64,000 nucleotides of DNA from Pseudomonas lini (GCF_030812475.1 NZ_JAUSSR010000007.1:62001-126000); one strand, 5' to 3'; shown: positions 51,634 to 61,672, counted from the first letter of the stretch. Notes: generated from the letters alone by a model not told the origin. Program-made: numbers and translations.

Positions 51634-52525
51634 GGGGATCTGGGCCCAGCAACAACGCTTGTTCGCGCTCGCACAGCTGCACCACGTAATCCCACAACAC
51701 CCGCAGCCGCACCGACTTGTGCAACTCCCGCCGCGTGCTGATCCAGTAGCTGCGCTGGATGCTTTCTTGCGGCAACAACGGCACCAGGCCGGGATCGGCG
51801 CTGGCCATGTAGCACGGCAACACGGCGATCCCCAACCCCGAGCGCGCGGCCTGTTGCTGGGCGATGACGCTGGTGCTGTGGAAGACCACCCGCGGGTTGC
51901 GGCAGAAACTGTTGAGGAACATCAATTCCTGGCTGAACAGCAGATCGTCGACATAGCCGATCCAGGCATGGCGACCCAGATCTTCGCGATTGTGCAGCGC
52001 CGGCGAGCGATCCAGGTAGTCCTGGCTGGCATAGAGCGCCAGGCGATAGTCGGTAAGTTTGCGGGTGACCAGCATGTCGGCGGCCGGGCGTTCCAGGTGG
52101 ATGCTGATCTCGGCTTCGCGATTGAGGATGCTGACGAAGCGCGGCACCGCCACCAGCTCCACTTCCAGTCCCGGATAACGCTCGAACAGGCCGTTCATGC
52201 GGCTGGCGAGGAACATGATGCCCAGGCCTTCCGTGATCCCGACGCGAATCTTGCCCAGCGGCGCCGTGGATTGGGTGATCTCTTCCTGGGCCAGCAAGGC
52301 GACGTTTTCCATGGCTTCGGCGTGTTTGAGCAGCGCTTCGCCGGCCGGGGTCAGCTCATAGCCCTGGGCGTGCTGGACAAACAGCGCGGTGCCGAGGCTC
52401 TTTTCAATGGCCTCGATGTGCCGGGCCACCGTGGCGTGGGTGGTGTTCAAACGGCGGGCCGCGGTGAGCAAACGCCCGCTGCGCTGCAATTCGAGAAAAA
52501 ACCGCAGGTCATTCCAGTCGAACAT
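51629..52525 (-). CDS. LysR-type regulator divergent from GMC oxidoreductase
   Basis: 298 residues. Winged HTH (DWNDLRFFLELQRSGRLLTA; LNTTHATVARHIEAIEKSLG) with the standard effector domain (GKIRVGITEGLGIMFLASRM), AphB/CrgA-like subgroup. The final residues come from a REP element. The 131-base region shared with the GMC gene should contain its target; the likely regulon is the GMC enzyme and the transporter behind it. Confidence 0.9.
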   Translation of the reverse strand: MFDWNDLRFFLELQRSGRLLTAARRLNTTHATVARHIEAIEKSLGTALFVQHAQGYELTPAGEALLKHAEAMENVALLAQEEITQSTAPLGKIRVGITEGLGIMFLASRMNGLFERYPGLEVELVAVPRFVSILNREAEISIHLERPAADMLVTRKLTDYRLALYASQDYLDRSPALHNREDLGRHAWIGYVDDLLFSQELMFLNSFCRNPRVVFHSTSVIAQQQAARSGLGIAVLPCYMASADPGLVPLLPQESIQRSYWISTRRELHKSVRLRVLWDYVVQLCEREQALLLGPDPL

Positions 52526-52656
52526 GAGTCATCCTTGAGGCTTCGCCATGAAGTCGCTGTCTAAAAACGCACAGCGGCTGCGCAAAAACTAACATTCTTT
52601 TGACGAAAGCTAACAACTAGGATGACTGACGACAAGAACAACAAACGAGGTCAGGG

Positions 52657-54303
52657 ATGCAGACTTCCCTTGATGAATTCGACTACATCGTGGTCGGTGC
52701 CGGGCCGGCCGGGTGTTTGCTGGCCAATCGGTTGTCGGCCAGCCCGCAACACCGGGTGCTGCTGCTCGAAGCCGGCGGTCGCGACAACTATGCGTGGATT
52801 CACATCCCGGTGGGTTACCTGTTCTGCATCGGCAACCCGCGGACCGACTGGTGCTTCAAGACCGAAGCGCAACCCGGCCTGCAAGGCCGGGCACTGAGCT
52901 ATCCGCGGGGCAAGGTGCTCGGTGGCTGCTCCTCGATCAACGGCATGATCTACATGCGCGGCCAGGCCGGCGACTACGATGGCTGGGCCGCCGACGGCAA
53001 TGCTGGCTGGAGCTGGAACGATGTGTTGCCGCTGTTCAAGAAAAGCGAAAACCACTTTGCCGGCGATTCGCAGTTTCACGGCGCAGCCGGGGAATGGCGG
53101 ATCGAGCGTCAACGCCTGTCGTGGCCGATTCTGGATGCCTTCCAACGCGCTGCCGAGGAAAGCGGCATTGCCAGCATCGAAGACTTCAACCAGGGCGACA
53201 ATGAAGGCTGTGGCTACTTCCAGGTCAATCAGAAGGCCGGGATCCGCTGGAATGCGGCCAAGGCCTTTCTCAAACCGATTCGCCAACGTCCCAATCTCAC
53301 CGTGCTGACCGGTGTCGAAGTCGACCGCGTGCTGCTGGAGAATGGTCGCGCCTCTGCAGTCGGTGCACGCTGGCAAGGCCAGGCGAAAACCTTCAAGGCG
53401 CGCAAGGAGATCGTGCTGTGCGCCGGCGCTGTCGGTTCACCGAGCATCCTCCAGCGCTCCGGGATCGGCCCGCGTCCGCTGCTGCAACGCCTGGGCATCG
53501 GCGTCGCCCATGAGCTGCCCGGGGTCGGCGGCAACCTGCAGGATCACCTGCAACTGCGGATGATCTACAAACTGCAGAACGCCCGCACCCTGAACCAGAT
53601 CGCCGGCAGCCTGTGGGGCAAGATGGGCATGGGCCTGCGCTATCTGTATGACCGCAGCGGCCCGCTGTCCATGGCGCCCAGCCAACTCGGCGCCTTTGCC
53701 CGGTCCGGGCCGGAGCAGACCTCGGCCAATCTTGAATACCATGTGCAGCCGCTGTCCCTGGAACGCTTCGGCGAACCTTTGCATGCTTTCCCTGCATTCA
53801 CCGCTTCGGTCTGCGATCTGCGGCCGCACAGCCGTGGCCGGGTGGAGATTCGCTCCGCCGACCCGCAGGAAGCGCCGCTGATCCAGCCCAACTATTTAAG
53901 CCATCCAGAAGATTTGCGGGTCGCGGCCGACGCGATTCGCCTGACCCGGCGCATTGTGTCGGCTCCCGCCTTGCAAGCCTTCAAACCGGTCGAGTACCTG
54001 CCCGGCGACAGCTTGCAGAGCGAAACAGAGTTGCACGAAGCCGCCGCGCGCATCGGCACCACGATTTTCCATCCGGTCGGCACCTGCCGCATGGGCGGTG
54101 ACGCGGATGCGGTGGTCGACGCCGAGCTGCGCGTTCACGGCATCCCGGGCTTGCGCATCGCCGACGCCTCGATCATGCCGCGCATCACCTCGGGCAACAC
54201 CTGCTCGCCTACGCTGATGATTGCCGAAAAAGCCGCGCAATTGATCCTCAACCCATCGACAAGGAGCCTGACCTCACCCATGGAACGGGTCACGAATGCC
54301 TGA
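52657..54303 (+). CDS. GMC-family flavin alcohol dehydrogenase
   Basis: 548 residues with FAD loop GAGPAG (14-19), GMC signature 1 around RGKVLGGCSSINGMIYMRG, signature 2 in CAGAVGSPSILQRSGIGP and C-terminal catalytic His region HPVGTCRMG plus SGNTCSPTLMIAEKAA. The family (choline dehydrogenase, AlkJ, PEG dehydrogenase) oxidises alcohols to aldehydes and passes electrons to quinone. GAGG lies upstream of ATG 52657. A LysR gene is divergent and an MHS transporter follows after a REP, suggesting uptake and oxidation of one substrate. Confidence 0.9.
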   Translation: MQTSLDEFDYIVVGAGPAGCLLANRLSASPQHRVLLLEAGGRDNYAWIHIPVGYLFCIGNPRTDWCFKTEAQPGLQGRALSYPRGKVLGGCSSINGMIYMRGQAGDYDGWAADGNAGWSWNDVLPLFKKSENHFAGDSQFHGAAGEWRIERQRLSWPILDAFQRAAEESGIASIEDFNQGDNEGCGYFQVNQKAGIRWNAAKAFLKPIRQRPNLTVLTGVEVDRVLLENGRASAVGARWQGQAKTFKARKEIVLCAGAVGSPSILQRSGIGPRPLLQRLGIGVAHELPGVGGNLQDHLQLRMIYKLQNARTLNQIAGSLWGKMGMGLRYLYDRSGPLSMAPSQLGAFARSGPEQTSANLEYHVQPLSLERFGEPLHAFPAFTASVCDLRPHSRGRVEIRSADPQEAPLIQPNYLSHPEDLRVAADAIRLTRRIVSAPALQAFKPVEYLPGDSLQSETELHEAAARIGTTIFHPVGTCRMGGDADAVVDAELRVHGIPGLRIADASIMPRITSGNTCSPTLMIAEKAAQLILNPSTRSLTSPMERVTNA

Positions 54304-54320
54304 ACCACGTACGCGATCAA

Positions 54321-54410
54321 TGTAGGAGCTGGCTTGCCAGCGAAAGCGGTCTATCGGCCGATACATATATCGGCTGACACACCGCCTTCGCTGGCAAGCC
54401 AGCTCCTACA
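54321..54410. repeat. REP doublet between GMC and transporter genes
   Basis: Arms TGTAGGAGCTGGCTTGCCAG (54321) and CTGGCAAGCCAGCTCCTACA (to 54410) are identical to those at 51544; the loop differs (TATCGGCCGATACATATATC, itself palindromic). Confidence 0.9.
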
Positions 54411-54546
54411 GGGGTTGTGTGGAAGGCACAAACAACCTGAACACCTGCAGGATGATTACATCCGATACATCGACAGTAGCGGCACCAGCCCACAAGGCCG
54501 GTGCCGACAGTGGAACAACAAAAACAATCACTGTGAGGGATACGAT

Positions 54547-56169
54547 ATGTCAGAACATGTTCAACCAGTGGAAGCCGTACGCAGTGCGGGGACCAGCCGC
54601 GAGACACAGAAAGTCATCTTCGCTTCATCGCTCGGGACGGTGTTCGAGTGGTACGACTTTTTCCTCTATGGCGCCCTCGCGGCGGTCATCAGCAAACAGT
54701 TTTTCGCCGGGGTCAACGACACCACCGCGTTCATCTTTGCGCTCATGGCGTTCGCCGCCGGTTTCATCGTGCGCCCATTCGGCGCGCTGGTGTTCGGCCG
54801 GCTCGGAGACATGATCGGGCGCAAATACACCTTCCTCGCCACCATCATTCTCATGGGCGTGGCGACCTTCTGCGTCGGGTTGCTGCCGACCTATGCCAGC
54901 ATCGGCATTGCCGCGCCGATCATTCTGGTGGTGCTGCGCATGCTCCAGGGCCTGGCCTTGGGCGGCGAATACGGCGGCGCTGCGACTTACGTCGCGGAAC
55001 ACGCGCCGATGGGCAAGCGCGGCTTTCACACCAGCTGGATCCAGTCCACGGCCACCCTCGGTTTGCTGCTGTCACTGCTGGTGGTCCTGGCCTGCCGCTA
55101 CTTCACCGGCGACCAGTTCGAAGTCTGGGGCTGGCGGATTCCGTTCCTGTTTTCGATCATCCTGCTGGGCATCTCGACCTGGATTCGCATGAGCCTGCAC
55201 GAGTCGCCCGCCTTCGTGAAAATGAAAGAGGAAGGCAAACTCTGCAAGTCGCCGCTGCGCGATTCCTTCGGCAAATGGGAAAACCTCAAAGTCGTGCTGA
55301 TCGCTCTGTTCAGCATCAACGCCGGGCAAGCAGTGACCTTCTACGCCGCGCAGTTCTACGTGCTGTTCTTCCTGACCCAGTTCCTGAAAATGGACCCGGC
55401 CCTGGCCAACAGCCTGCTGATCGTCAGCGTGATCATTGGCGCGCCGTTCTTCATCTTTTTCGGCTGGCTGTCGGACAAGGTCGGGCGCAAACCGGTCCTG
55501 ATGGTCGGCCTGTTGTTAGCCACCGCGCTGTACTTCCCGATCTTCAAGTCCATCGCCCACTACGCCAACCCGGCCATCGACCAGGCCAGCCGTCAGGCAC
55601 CGATCACCGTGCTGGCCGACCCGGCCACCTGCACCTTCCAGTTCGACCCGGTAGGCAAGGCGAAATTCGACAGCCCGTGCGACAAGGTCAAGACTTTCCT
55701 GGTCAAACAGGGCCTGCCCTACACCAGCGCCGCGGCCCCAACCGGCAGTGGCGTGCAGGTCAGCGTCGGTGATGTGAAAATCGACGGTTACGACGAAGCG
55801 GCCCTGCGGGGCGCGGTGACATTGGCCGGGTATCCGTCACGAGCCGATGCGCAACAGGTCAACAAGACCATGATCGTGACGCTGATGGTGGTGCTGATCA
55901 TCATCTCCGCCATGTGCTACGGCCCGCTGGCGGCGCTGATGGTCGAACTGTTCCCGACCCGCATCCGCTACACCTCGATGTCCCTGCCCTACCACATCGG
56001 CAACGGCTGGTTCGGCGGCTTCCTGCCGACTGTGTCGTTTGCCCTGGTGGTGTACACCGGGGACATCTTTTACGGGCTGTGGTACCCGGTGCTGATTACC
56101 GGGGTGAGCCTGGTGGTGGGGATGATCTGCCTGCGCGAGACCAAAAACGTGGATCTGGACACCAACTAA
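54547..56169 (+). CDS. MFS transporter, metabolite:H+ symporter (ShiA/ProP-like)
   Basis: 540 residues with 12 predicted spans. The MHS signature is clear: ASSLGTVFEWYDFFLYGALA at the first span and GRLGDMIGRKYTF plus LGGEYGGAATYVAEHAP in the first half; WLSDKVGRKPVLM in the second. A 100-residue periplasmic or loop insert lies between spans 8-9 and 10 (IAHYANPAIDQASRQAPITV onward), longer than usual. It imports an organic acid, betaine or similar solute with protons. ATG 54547 has GAGGGA upstream. Followed by a strong terminator. Confidence 0.9.
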   Translation: MSEHVQPVEAVRSAGTSRETQKVIFASSLGTVFEWYDFFLYGALAAVISKQFFAGVNDTTAFIFALMAFAAGFIVRPFGALVFGRLGDMIGRKYTFLATIILMGVATFCVGLLPTYASIGIAAPIILVVLRMLQGLALGGEYGGAATYVAEHAPMGKRGFHTSWIQSTATLGLLLSLLVVLACRYFTGDQFEVWGWRIPFLFSIILLGISTWIRMSLHESPAFVKMKEEGKLCKSPLRDSFGKWENLKVVLIALFSINAGQAVTFYAAQFYVLFFLTQFLKMDPALANSLLIVSVIIGAPFFIFFGWLSDKVGRKPVLMVGLLLATALYFPIFKSIAHYANPAIDQASRQAPITVLADPATCTFQFDPVGKAKFDSPCDKVKTFLVKQGLPYTSAAAPTGSGVQVSVGDVKIDGYDEAALRGAVTLAGYPSRADAQQVNKTMIVTLMVVLIIISAMCYGPLAALMVELFPTRIRYTSMSLPYHIGNGWFGGFLPTVSFALVVYTGDIFYGLWYPVLITGVSLVVGMICLRETKNVDLDTN

Positions 56170-56180
56170 GTAGCCAGTGC

Positions 56181-56215
56181 AAAAAAACGCCCCGCTAACC
56201 GGGGCGTTTTCGTTA
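56181..56215 (+). terminator. Rho-independent terminator after the MHS transporter
   Basis: AACGCCCCG (56186-56194) pairs with CGGGGCGTT (56200-56208) around loop CTAAC, followed by TTCGTT and preceded by AAAAA. It separates the transporter from lldD. Confidence 0.9.
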
Positions 56216-56267
56216 ATCTGATCCCTCGACGCCACCATCGCCCCGCCACTCTCCAGACCGAGGCACC

Positions 56268-57410
56268 ATGATCATTTCATCCGCATCCGACTATCGCGAG
56301 GCAGCCCGCCGCAAACTCCCGCGTTTTTTATTCGACTACATCGATGGCGGCGCTTATGCGGAGCATACGCTGCGGGCCAACAGCGCCGACCTGGCCGATA
56401 TCAGCCTGCGCCAGCGCATTCTGAAAAACGTCGAAACCCTGAGCCTTGACACCACCCTCTTCGACCAGCCGCTGGCAATGCCGATCATTCTGGCGCCGGT
56501 CGGCCTGACGGGCATGTTCGCCCGTCGGGGTGAAGTACAGGCTGCAAAAGCCGCGCAAAACAAAGGCATCCCGTTGTGCCTGTCCACGGTATCGGTGTGT
56601 TCTATCGAAGAAGTCGCCGGTCAAAGCCAACAACCCCTCTGGTTTCAGCTCTATGTATTGAAAGACCGGGGGTTCATGAAAAACGCGCTGGAGCGTGCCA
56701 AGGCCGCCGGGGTGCAGAACCTGGTGTTTACCGTGGACATGCCCACGCCCGGCGCCCGCTACAGGGATGCACACTCGGGAATGTCGGGGCCGTTTGCCGC
56801 CTCGCGGCGAATACTCCAGGCCATGACCCGCCCCGCCTGGGCCTTCGACGTCGGCGTCATGGGCCGTCCCCACGACCTCGGGAACGTGTCGAGGTACCTT
56901 GGCAAAGCGGTCACGCTCGAAGACTACATGGGCTGGCTCGCCAACAACTTCGACCCTTCGATCAGCTGGAGCGACCTGGAGTGGATTCGCGAGTTCTGGA
57001 AAGGCCCGATGATCATCAAAGGCATCCTCGATCCCCAGGATGCCAGGGACGCGGTCAGCTTTGGCGCCGATGGCATCGTCGTGTCAAACCATGGCGGGCG
57101 ACAACTGGACGGCGTACTTTCCACCACCCGGGCATTGCCGCCGATCATGCAGGCCATCGGCGATGACCTGACGGTGCTGGTCGACTCCGGCATCCGCTCG
57201 GGGCTCGATGTCGTACGGATGCTGGCGCTGGGCGCCAAAGGCGTCATGCTGGGGCGTTCGATGGCCTATGCGCTGGCTGTCGACGGTCAACGCGGGGTGG
57301 AAAATATGCTGGCGATCTTCGCCAAGGAGATGCGCGTGGCGATGACCCTGACCGGGGTGACGTCAATTGGTCAGATTGATGAATCCACGCTGGTCAGTGC
57401 TGCGCGATGA
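56268..57410 (+). CDS. lldD: FMN-dependent L-lactate dehydrogenase
   Basis: 380 residues, the normal LldD length. It oxidises L-lactate to pyruvate at the inner membrane, passing electrons to quinone. Family motifs: [17 protein letters not shown] at the N-terminus, [29 protein letters not shown], the active-site [10 protein letters not shown] with catalytic His and Arg, and [20 protein letters not shown]. The lactate permease and regulator usually adjacent are absent, so it stands alone. It starts behind a terminator. Confidence 0.93.
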   Translation: MIISSASDYREAARRKLPRFLFDYIDGGAYAEHTLRANSADLADISLRQRILKNVETLSLDTTLFDQPLAMPIILAPVGLTGMFARRGEVQAAKAAQNKGIPLCLSTVSVCSIEEVAGQSQQPLWFQLYVLKDRGFMKNALERAKAAGVQNLVFTVDMPTPGARYRDAHSGMSGPFAASRRILQAMTRPAWAFDVGVMGRPHDLGNVSRYLGKAVTLEDYMGWLANNFDPSISWSDLEWIREFWKGPMIIKGILDPQDARDAVSFGADGIVVSNHGGRQLDGVLSTTRALPPIMQAIGDDLTVLVDSGIRSGLDVVRMLALGAKGVMLGRSMAYALAVDGQRGVENMLAIFAKEMRVAMTLTGVTSIGQIDESTLVSAAR

Positions 57411-57444
57411 GTTGACGCAACTGATAGCGGATGCGCTCCGCTAA

Positions 57445-57543
57445 TGTGGGAGCGAGCCTGCTCGCGATGGACGCCAACGATAACGCGTACTCCCTGAATA
57501 ACGCGTCGCCCTTGAGTCCATCGCGAGCAGGCTCGCTCCTACA
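57445..57543. repeat. REP doublet (REPIN), GATGGAC-loop type
   Basis: Left arm TGTGGGAGCGAGCCTGCTCG (57445), right arm GCGAGCAGGCTCGCTCCTAC (to 57542). Loop GATGGACGCCAACGATAACG closely matches 20791. Confidence 0.9.
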
Positions 57544-57595
57544 TTTCAAACGAACAGCTTTACGCCAATGCGAGGCGTTCTGTTATGCGTGGCGA

Positions 57596-60070
57596 TCAGA
57601 AACTGGCCTTGACCGACATCATGAAGTTGCGCGGATCACCGTAGTAGTTGCCGAAGTTTTCCGTACCGATGGTGGTGTAATAACGCTTGTCGAACAGGTT
57701 ATTGCCGTTCAACGCCACCGACCAGGTGTCATCGATGCGATAGCCAATGCGACCGTTCCAGACCGCATACCCCGACTGGCTGATTTTCTCGCCGCTGGCC
57801 GGTGAAACACGGAAGTTATCGCTCTGCGCATTGACCCCGGCACCGACACTGAAACGTTCAAGAGACCCACCCAGCGCGTAGTCACCCCATAGGCGCAGCA
57901 CATGCCGGGGCACATAGCTGTTGAACGCCGCGCCATTGAGGCTGGTGTCAATGTCGTCGAGGGTTTTGGTCTGGGTATAGGTGTAGCCCGCCAGTAATTG
58001 CAGGCGCTCGATGACCTCACCACTGATCTCGGCTTCGAAACCCTGGGCACGCACCTTGCCGGCGTTGACGTAGCAGTAACCATCCGATGACGGGCACGAT
58101 GAGTTGAAGTCGGTCTGCGCCTGGTCTTTCTGGAGGGTACGGAACAGGTTGAACGAGCTGTTCAGGCGACCGTCGAACCAGTCGCCCTTGATCCCCAGTT
58201 CATAGCTCTGGCCCACCAGCGGCTTGAGAGCCGAACCGTCTTCGGAGCGGTAATTGCCTTGCGGCGTAAAGATATCCGAGTAACTGGCGTAGGCCGTCAG
58301 GTGCTCGTCGAGGTCCAGCAGCAGACCGGCAAAGGGCGTGACCTGGCCGGTCTCGGTGGTGCTGGAGTGCTGCGAGGTGCCGGTATTGATGAAATCCGAA
58401 TCGGTATCGGAGCTGTACCAACTCACCCGGCTGCCAATGACGAAGGTCAGCGGATCCGCCAGCTTCAGCCGCAGGGTCGAGTAGGCGCCCTTCTGTCGGG
58501 TCACGGAATTGACCGGCCCGCCGCGGGACGAGTTGGCGATGAAGTAGCTGTCGTCCGGCTCCGGGATATGCTTGTCCGGGTTGAACACATTCTGCCGCTG
58601 CGGCAGGAAGGCCACCGAGTAGAAGTCATCCTTTTTCGCCCGACTGGCGTTGAACCCCACCACCAGTTCATGTTGCCGGCCGAACGCGGCGAACTTGCCA
58701 TCCACGTAGGCGTCGAGACCGTAGTCGACCTGATCGTAGTCATACATGCTGCCGAGCATGCCGGTGGTTCCCACGTCCGGCGTCACGGATCCGGAAGCGA
58801 ATGCGTATTTGATGTCCTGGGTGTTTTTTGTGTAGACGCTGGCGACCTTCAATGCCCAATCGTCGTTGATCTGATGTTTCAGATCGCTGAACACTGTGGT
58901 GCGCTGGCTGCGCCAGGTGTTCCACGATGGATCGAGGCAGGTCGAGCGACCGAGTTTCAAGTCGCTGCTGTCGCGGTATCGCGGCAGGCCGCCCCAGCAA
59001 GGACTGGCGTCCACGTCTTCATAGGCGACGCCCAGCCCGAGGGTGGTATCGGGGCTCAGATCGACGTCGAGAGCGCCGTAATACACTTGATCCTTGCGAC
59101 TGGCGTCATCCACGAAGTAATGCCGACTCTGTTCGGCCACCACGGCTCGGCCGCGAATCGTGCCGGAATCATTCAGCGGGCCGCCGGTGTCCACCTGCGC
59201 GCGATAGTTGTCCCAGCTGCCACCGGACAGCGTGATGTCGGTCTGGGGCGCGGCCTGGCCGCGCTTGCGCACGAAGTTCACGCCACCGGCGGTGCCACCC
59301 GCGCCTTTCATCATCCCCGCGGCACCGCGCAGGATTTCGACCCGGTCGTAGTACGCCATGTCACCGCTGAAACTGTCGGCCTGGACATAAAGGTTGCCCA
59401 TGTCCAGCGGTACACCGTCGTACTGGTACTGGCCCGACATCCGGAAGCCGCGCGAATAGAAATATTTGCCGCCCATGGTCGAGTCGTAGACGGTGATGCC
59501 CGGGGTCTTTTCCATGACCTGCTCGATGGTGTTGAGGTTCTGGTCATCGAGCATCTTGCGGGTCATCACCGTCACCGATTGCGGCGTTTCCTTGAGCGAA
59601 TGTTCGCCCTTTCCGATAGTGACCGCGCCGGTAGTGTACGAGCCACTGTTCTCAGTCGTTGCACCCAGCATCTGGCCATTGATGTTGGTGGCGCCCAACT
59701 CCAGGGCCGACCCGGCAGTCAGTGCGGGCCGCAGCACGTAAGTACCGTTGGCCCGTGGCTCGGCTTGCAGGCCACTACCACCAAGAATCCGCGAAAACCC
59801 TTCACTGACACCGAACGTGCCGTTGAGTCCGGGTGACTTCAAACCTTCGGTCAGGCGTGCATCGAAAGAAATGGCGACGCCCGCTGCACTGGCGAACTGG
59901 CCGAGGACTTGCGTCAGGCTGCCGCCGGCGATGTCAAAGGATCGAACCGCGTTTTGCTGTTGCGCCGGCGCCGCCATCACGCTAACCGGCCATCCGCCCA
60001 TCGCCGTCGCCGCGAACACCCCGACCTTCACTGCCATCGCCAGACGACCTGGCACGTACACCCGAGACAT
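57596..60070 (-). CDS. TonB-dependent siderophore receptor with signalling domain (FecA/FoxA type)
   Basis: 824 residues. After the signal peptide, an STN domain at about 42-95 (RSFDIAGGSLTQVLGQFASA; GVSEGFSRILGGSGLQAEP) can contact a FecR protein. Then the TonB box region (LELGATNING), plug (SLKETPQSVTVMTRKMLDD; YDGVPLDMGNLYVQ) and a 22-strand barrel ending MMSVKASF. It imports a ferric siderophore and reports its binding. GGGGGAGG lies upstream of ATG 60070. The fecR and fecI genes are directly upstream in the same direction with a 105-base gap. A pseudobactin- or ferrioxamine-like substrate is possible; the sequence alone does not decide. Confidence 0.92.
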   Translation of the reverse strand: MSRVYVPGRLAMAVKVGVFAATAMGGWPVSVMAAPAQQQNAVRSFDIAGGSLTQVLGQFASAAGVAISFDARLTEGLKSPGLNGTFGVSEGFSRILGGSGLQAEPRANGTYVLRPALTAGSALELGATNINGQMLGATTENSGSYTTGAVTIGKGEHSLKETPQSVTVMTRKMLDDQNLNTIEQVMEKTPGITVYDSTMGGKYFYSRGFRMSGQYQYDGVPLDMGNLYVQADSFSGDMAYYDRVEILRGAAGMMKGAGGTAGGVNFVRKRGQAAPQTDITLSGGSWDNYRAQVDTGGPLNDSGTIRGRAVVAEQSRHYFVDDASRKDQVYYGALDVDLSPDTTLGLGVAYEDVDASPCWGGLPRYRDSSDLKLGRSTCLDPSWNTWRSQRTTVFSDLKHQINDDWALKVASVYTKNTQDIKYAFASGSVTPDVGTTGMLGSMYDYDQVDYGLDAYVDGKFAAFGRQHELVVGFNASRAKKDDFYSVAFLPQRQNVFNPDKHIPEPDDSYFIANSSRGGPVNSVTRQKGAYSTLRLKLADPLTFVIGSRVSWYSSDTDSDFINTGTSQHSSTTETGQVTPFAGLLLDLDEHLTAYASYSDIFTPQGNYRSEDGSALKPLVGQSYELGIKGDWFDGRLNSSFNLFRTLQKDQAQTDFNSSCPSSDGYCYVNAGKVRAQGFEAEISGEVIERLQLLAGYTYTQTKTLDDIDTSLNGAAFNSYVPRHVLRLWGDYALGGSLERFSVGAGVNAQSDNFRVSPASGEKISQSGYAVWNGRIGYRIDDTWSVALNGNNLFDKRYYTTIGTENFGNYYGDPRNFMMSVKASF

Positions 60071-60175
60071 GCTTAACCTCCCCCAAAGACCATCAATGAA
60101 AACTCACTGAGGGATGAGCCGAACGATGTGGCTGAAAAGTGCAAATGGCTGAAAACTTTTTTTGCCCTGCTGACG

Positions 60176-61132
60176 CTAGCGTCCATCGCCGCCCGATACA
60201 TTGACCCAATAACGGCTGTATCGGCTGATGCGTAGCGAAAAACCGCTCTCCAGTGCCGCCAGCGCCAGGTCCGTGTCATCGATGGGGAATGCTCCGGAGA
60301 CCTTCAAGTGGGCAATGTGCGCATCACAGCGCAGCACCCCGGTGCGATAGCGCGACAGGTCGGCCAGCAGTTCGGCCAGGGGACGGTCGATGGCAATGAT
60401 GCTGCCTTGTTGCCAGGCGCCTGTCGACGCATCGTTACGCCGTATCGCCCCCAGCGAGGCGGCATTGAAGGCAATGGACTGCCCCGCCTGCAGACGCACT
60501 TTCGATGCGTTGCCAGCCGAACTAACCTCCACCGCCTTTTCAAGTACCGCCACCTCGCCGGTATGGTCCCGGGACCGGACAATAAAACGCGTACCCAACG
60601 CCAGCACCTCGCCATGGCGGGTGACGACCTTGAACGGTCGCTGCGAGGGATCGGCAGCAGTCGTCACCAGAATCTCGCCCCGCAGCAGTTCCAGCACCCG
60701 TTGACGGCCGGTGAAGCGCAGGTTGACCGAGGTGTCGGTGTTGAGCAGCAATGAGCTGCCATCGACCAGGCGGAACTCACGACGCTCACCCACTGCCGTG
60801 CGAACATCGGCAAACAGGTTCTGCGAGGTTTCACTGCGCCAGCCCATCCAGCCCAGCGTACCGGCCGACGTCAGCACCAGTACGCTGCGCAAGACCTGAC
60901 GACGGGATCGTTCGGCCCCGCGCAAGGCAGGTGCGGCCAGAGCGCCCGGCACAGTCGCCATCTGCTCCCCGACGGCCGTCATCCGTTGCCAGGCCTTTCG
61001 GTGCGCATCGTCAGCGAGCAGCCAGTCATTCCAGGCGGCGCGATCGGCATCGGTCGCGATGCCGGACTGCAAGCGGGCGTACCACTGGGCGGCAACGCCG
61101 ATCGCCTTCAACTCGGTGGGCGAAAGGTTCAT
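60176..61132 (-). CDS. FecR-type transmembrane anti-sigma regulator
   Basis: 318 residues. N-terminal DUF4880 (AAQWYARLQSGIATDADRAA; DAHRKAWQRMTAVGEQMATV) binds the sigma factor. One span at about 83-100 (VLVLTSAGTLGWMGW). The FecR domain (EFRLVDGSSLLLNTDTSVNL; VVTRHGEVLALGTRFIVRSR) and an STN-binding C-terminus lie outside. It relays the receptor signal to the FecI-like sigma factor and overlaps that gene by four bases. The start at 61132 is where the family sequence begins; the longer frame upstream is antisense to nothing and lacks family similarity. Confidence 0.92.
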   Translation of the reverse strand: MNLSPTELKAIGVAAQWYARLQSGIATDADRAAWNDWLLADDAHRKAWQRMTAVGEQMATVPGALAAPALRGAERSRRQVLRSVLVLTSAGTLGWMGWRSETSQNLFADVRTAVGERREFRLVDGSSLLLNTDTSVNLRFTGRQRVLELLRGEILVTTAADPSQRPFKVVTRHGEVLALGTRFIVRSRDHTGEVAVLEKAVEVSSAGNASKVRLQAGQSIAFNAASLGAIRRNDASTGAWQQGSIIAIDRPLAELLADLSRYRTGVLRCDAHIAHLKVSGAFPIDDTDLALAALESGFSLRISRYSRYWVNVSGGDGR

Positions 61133-61650
61133 GACAGCTGCAACTTGATCTGCATCAGGCAGCAATGCTCCATGGCCTTGGCCATGTGATTGTTGATCGT
61201 GCGCACACTGACAGCGAGGCGCTCGGCGATCTGCGGGTAGGTCAGGCCCTCGAACTGAGACAGGATGAACGTCTGCTTGACCTTCGGCCCCAACCCTTGC
61301 AGCAGCCGGTCGATCTCCAACAGGGCCTGCAACAGGATTGCCTGCTCTTCCAACGAGGGCTGCTGCGCTTCGGGCATGGCGGCCAGGGCTTCCAGATACG
61401 ACTGCTCCAGTGAACGCCGGCGGAACAGATCGATCAGCAAGCCCTTGGCGATCATCGACAGGTACGGTCGCGGCTCGCGGATCTCCAGCGCGTTGCGCGC
61501 CTTGATCACCCGGACGAAGGTGTCCTGTGCCAGGTCGGCGGCATCGAAGGCGTTGCCCAGGCGCTTGCGCAGCCAGCCATTGAGCCAACCGTGATGGTCG
61601 CAATACAGATCATTGACGGCGCTGCGCAGGGACAGATCGTTGGGGGACAT
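61129..61650 (-). CDS. FecI-type ECF sigma factor
   Basis: 173 residues. Region 2: HHGWLNGWLRKRLGNAFDAA and LAQDTFVRVIKAR; region 4: LPQIxERL-type helix in FEGLTYPQIAERLAVSVRT then INNHMAKAMEHC, typical of FecI/FpvI iron-signalling sigmas. It would direct polymerase to the receptor gene when its siderophore arrives. A Fur box precedes it, so it is made only when iron is scarce. First gene of fecI-fecR-receptor. Confidence 0.92.
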   Translation of the reverse strand: MSPNDLSLRSAVNDLYCDHHGWLNGWLRKRLGNAFDAADLAQDTFVRVIKARNALEIREPRPYLSMIAKGLLIDLFRRRSLEQSYLEALAAMPEAQQPSLEEQAILLQALLEIDRLLQGLGPKVKQTFILSQFEGLTYPQIAERLAVSVRTINNHMAKAMEHCCLMQIKLQLS

Positions 61651-61672
61651 GACAATGGAATAATTCGCGAGT

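Noticed and set aside
58259..59836. 525-codon open frame antisense to the second siderophore receptor
   Set aside because: The receptor frame is complete with all domains; the antisense frame has no start context or family features.
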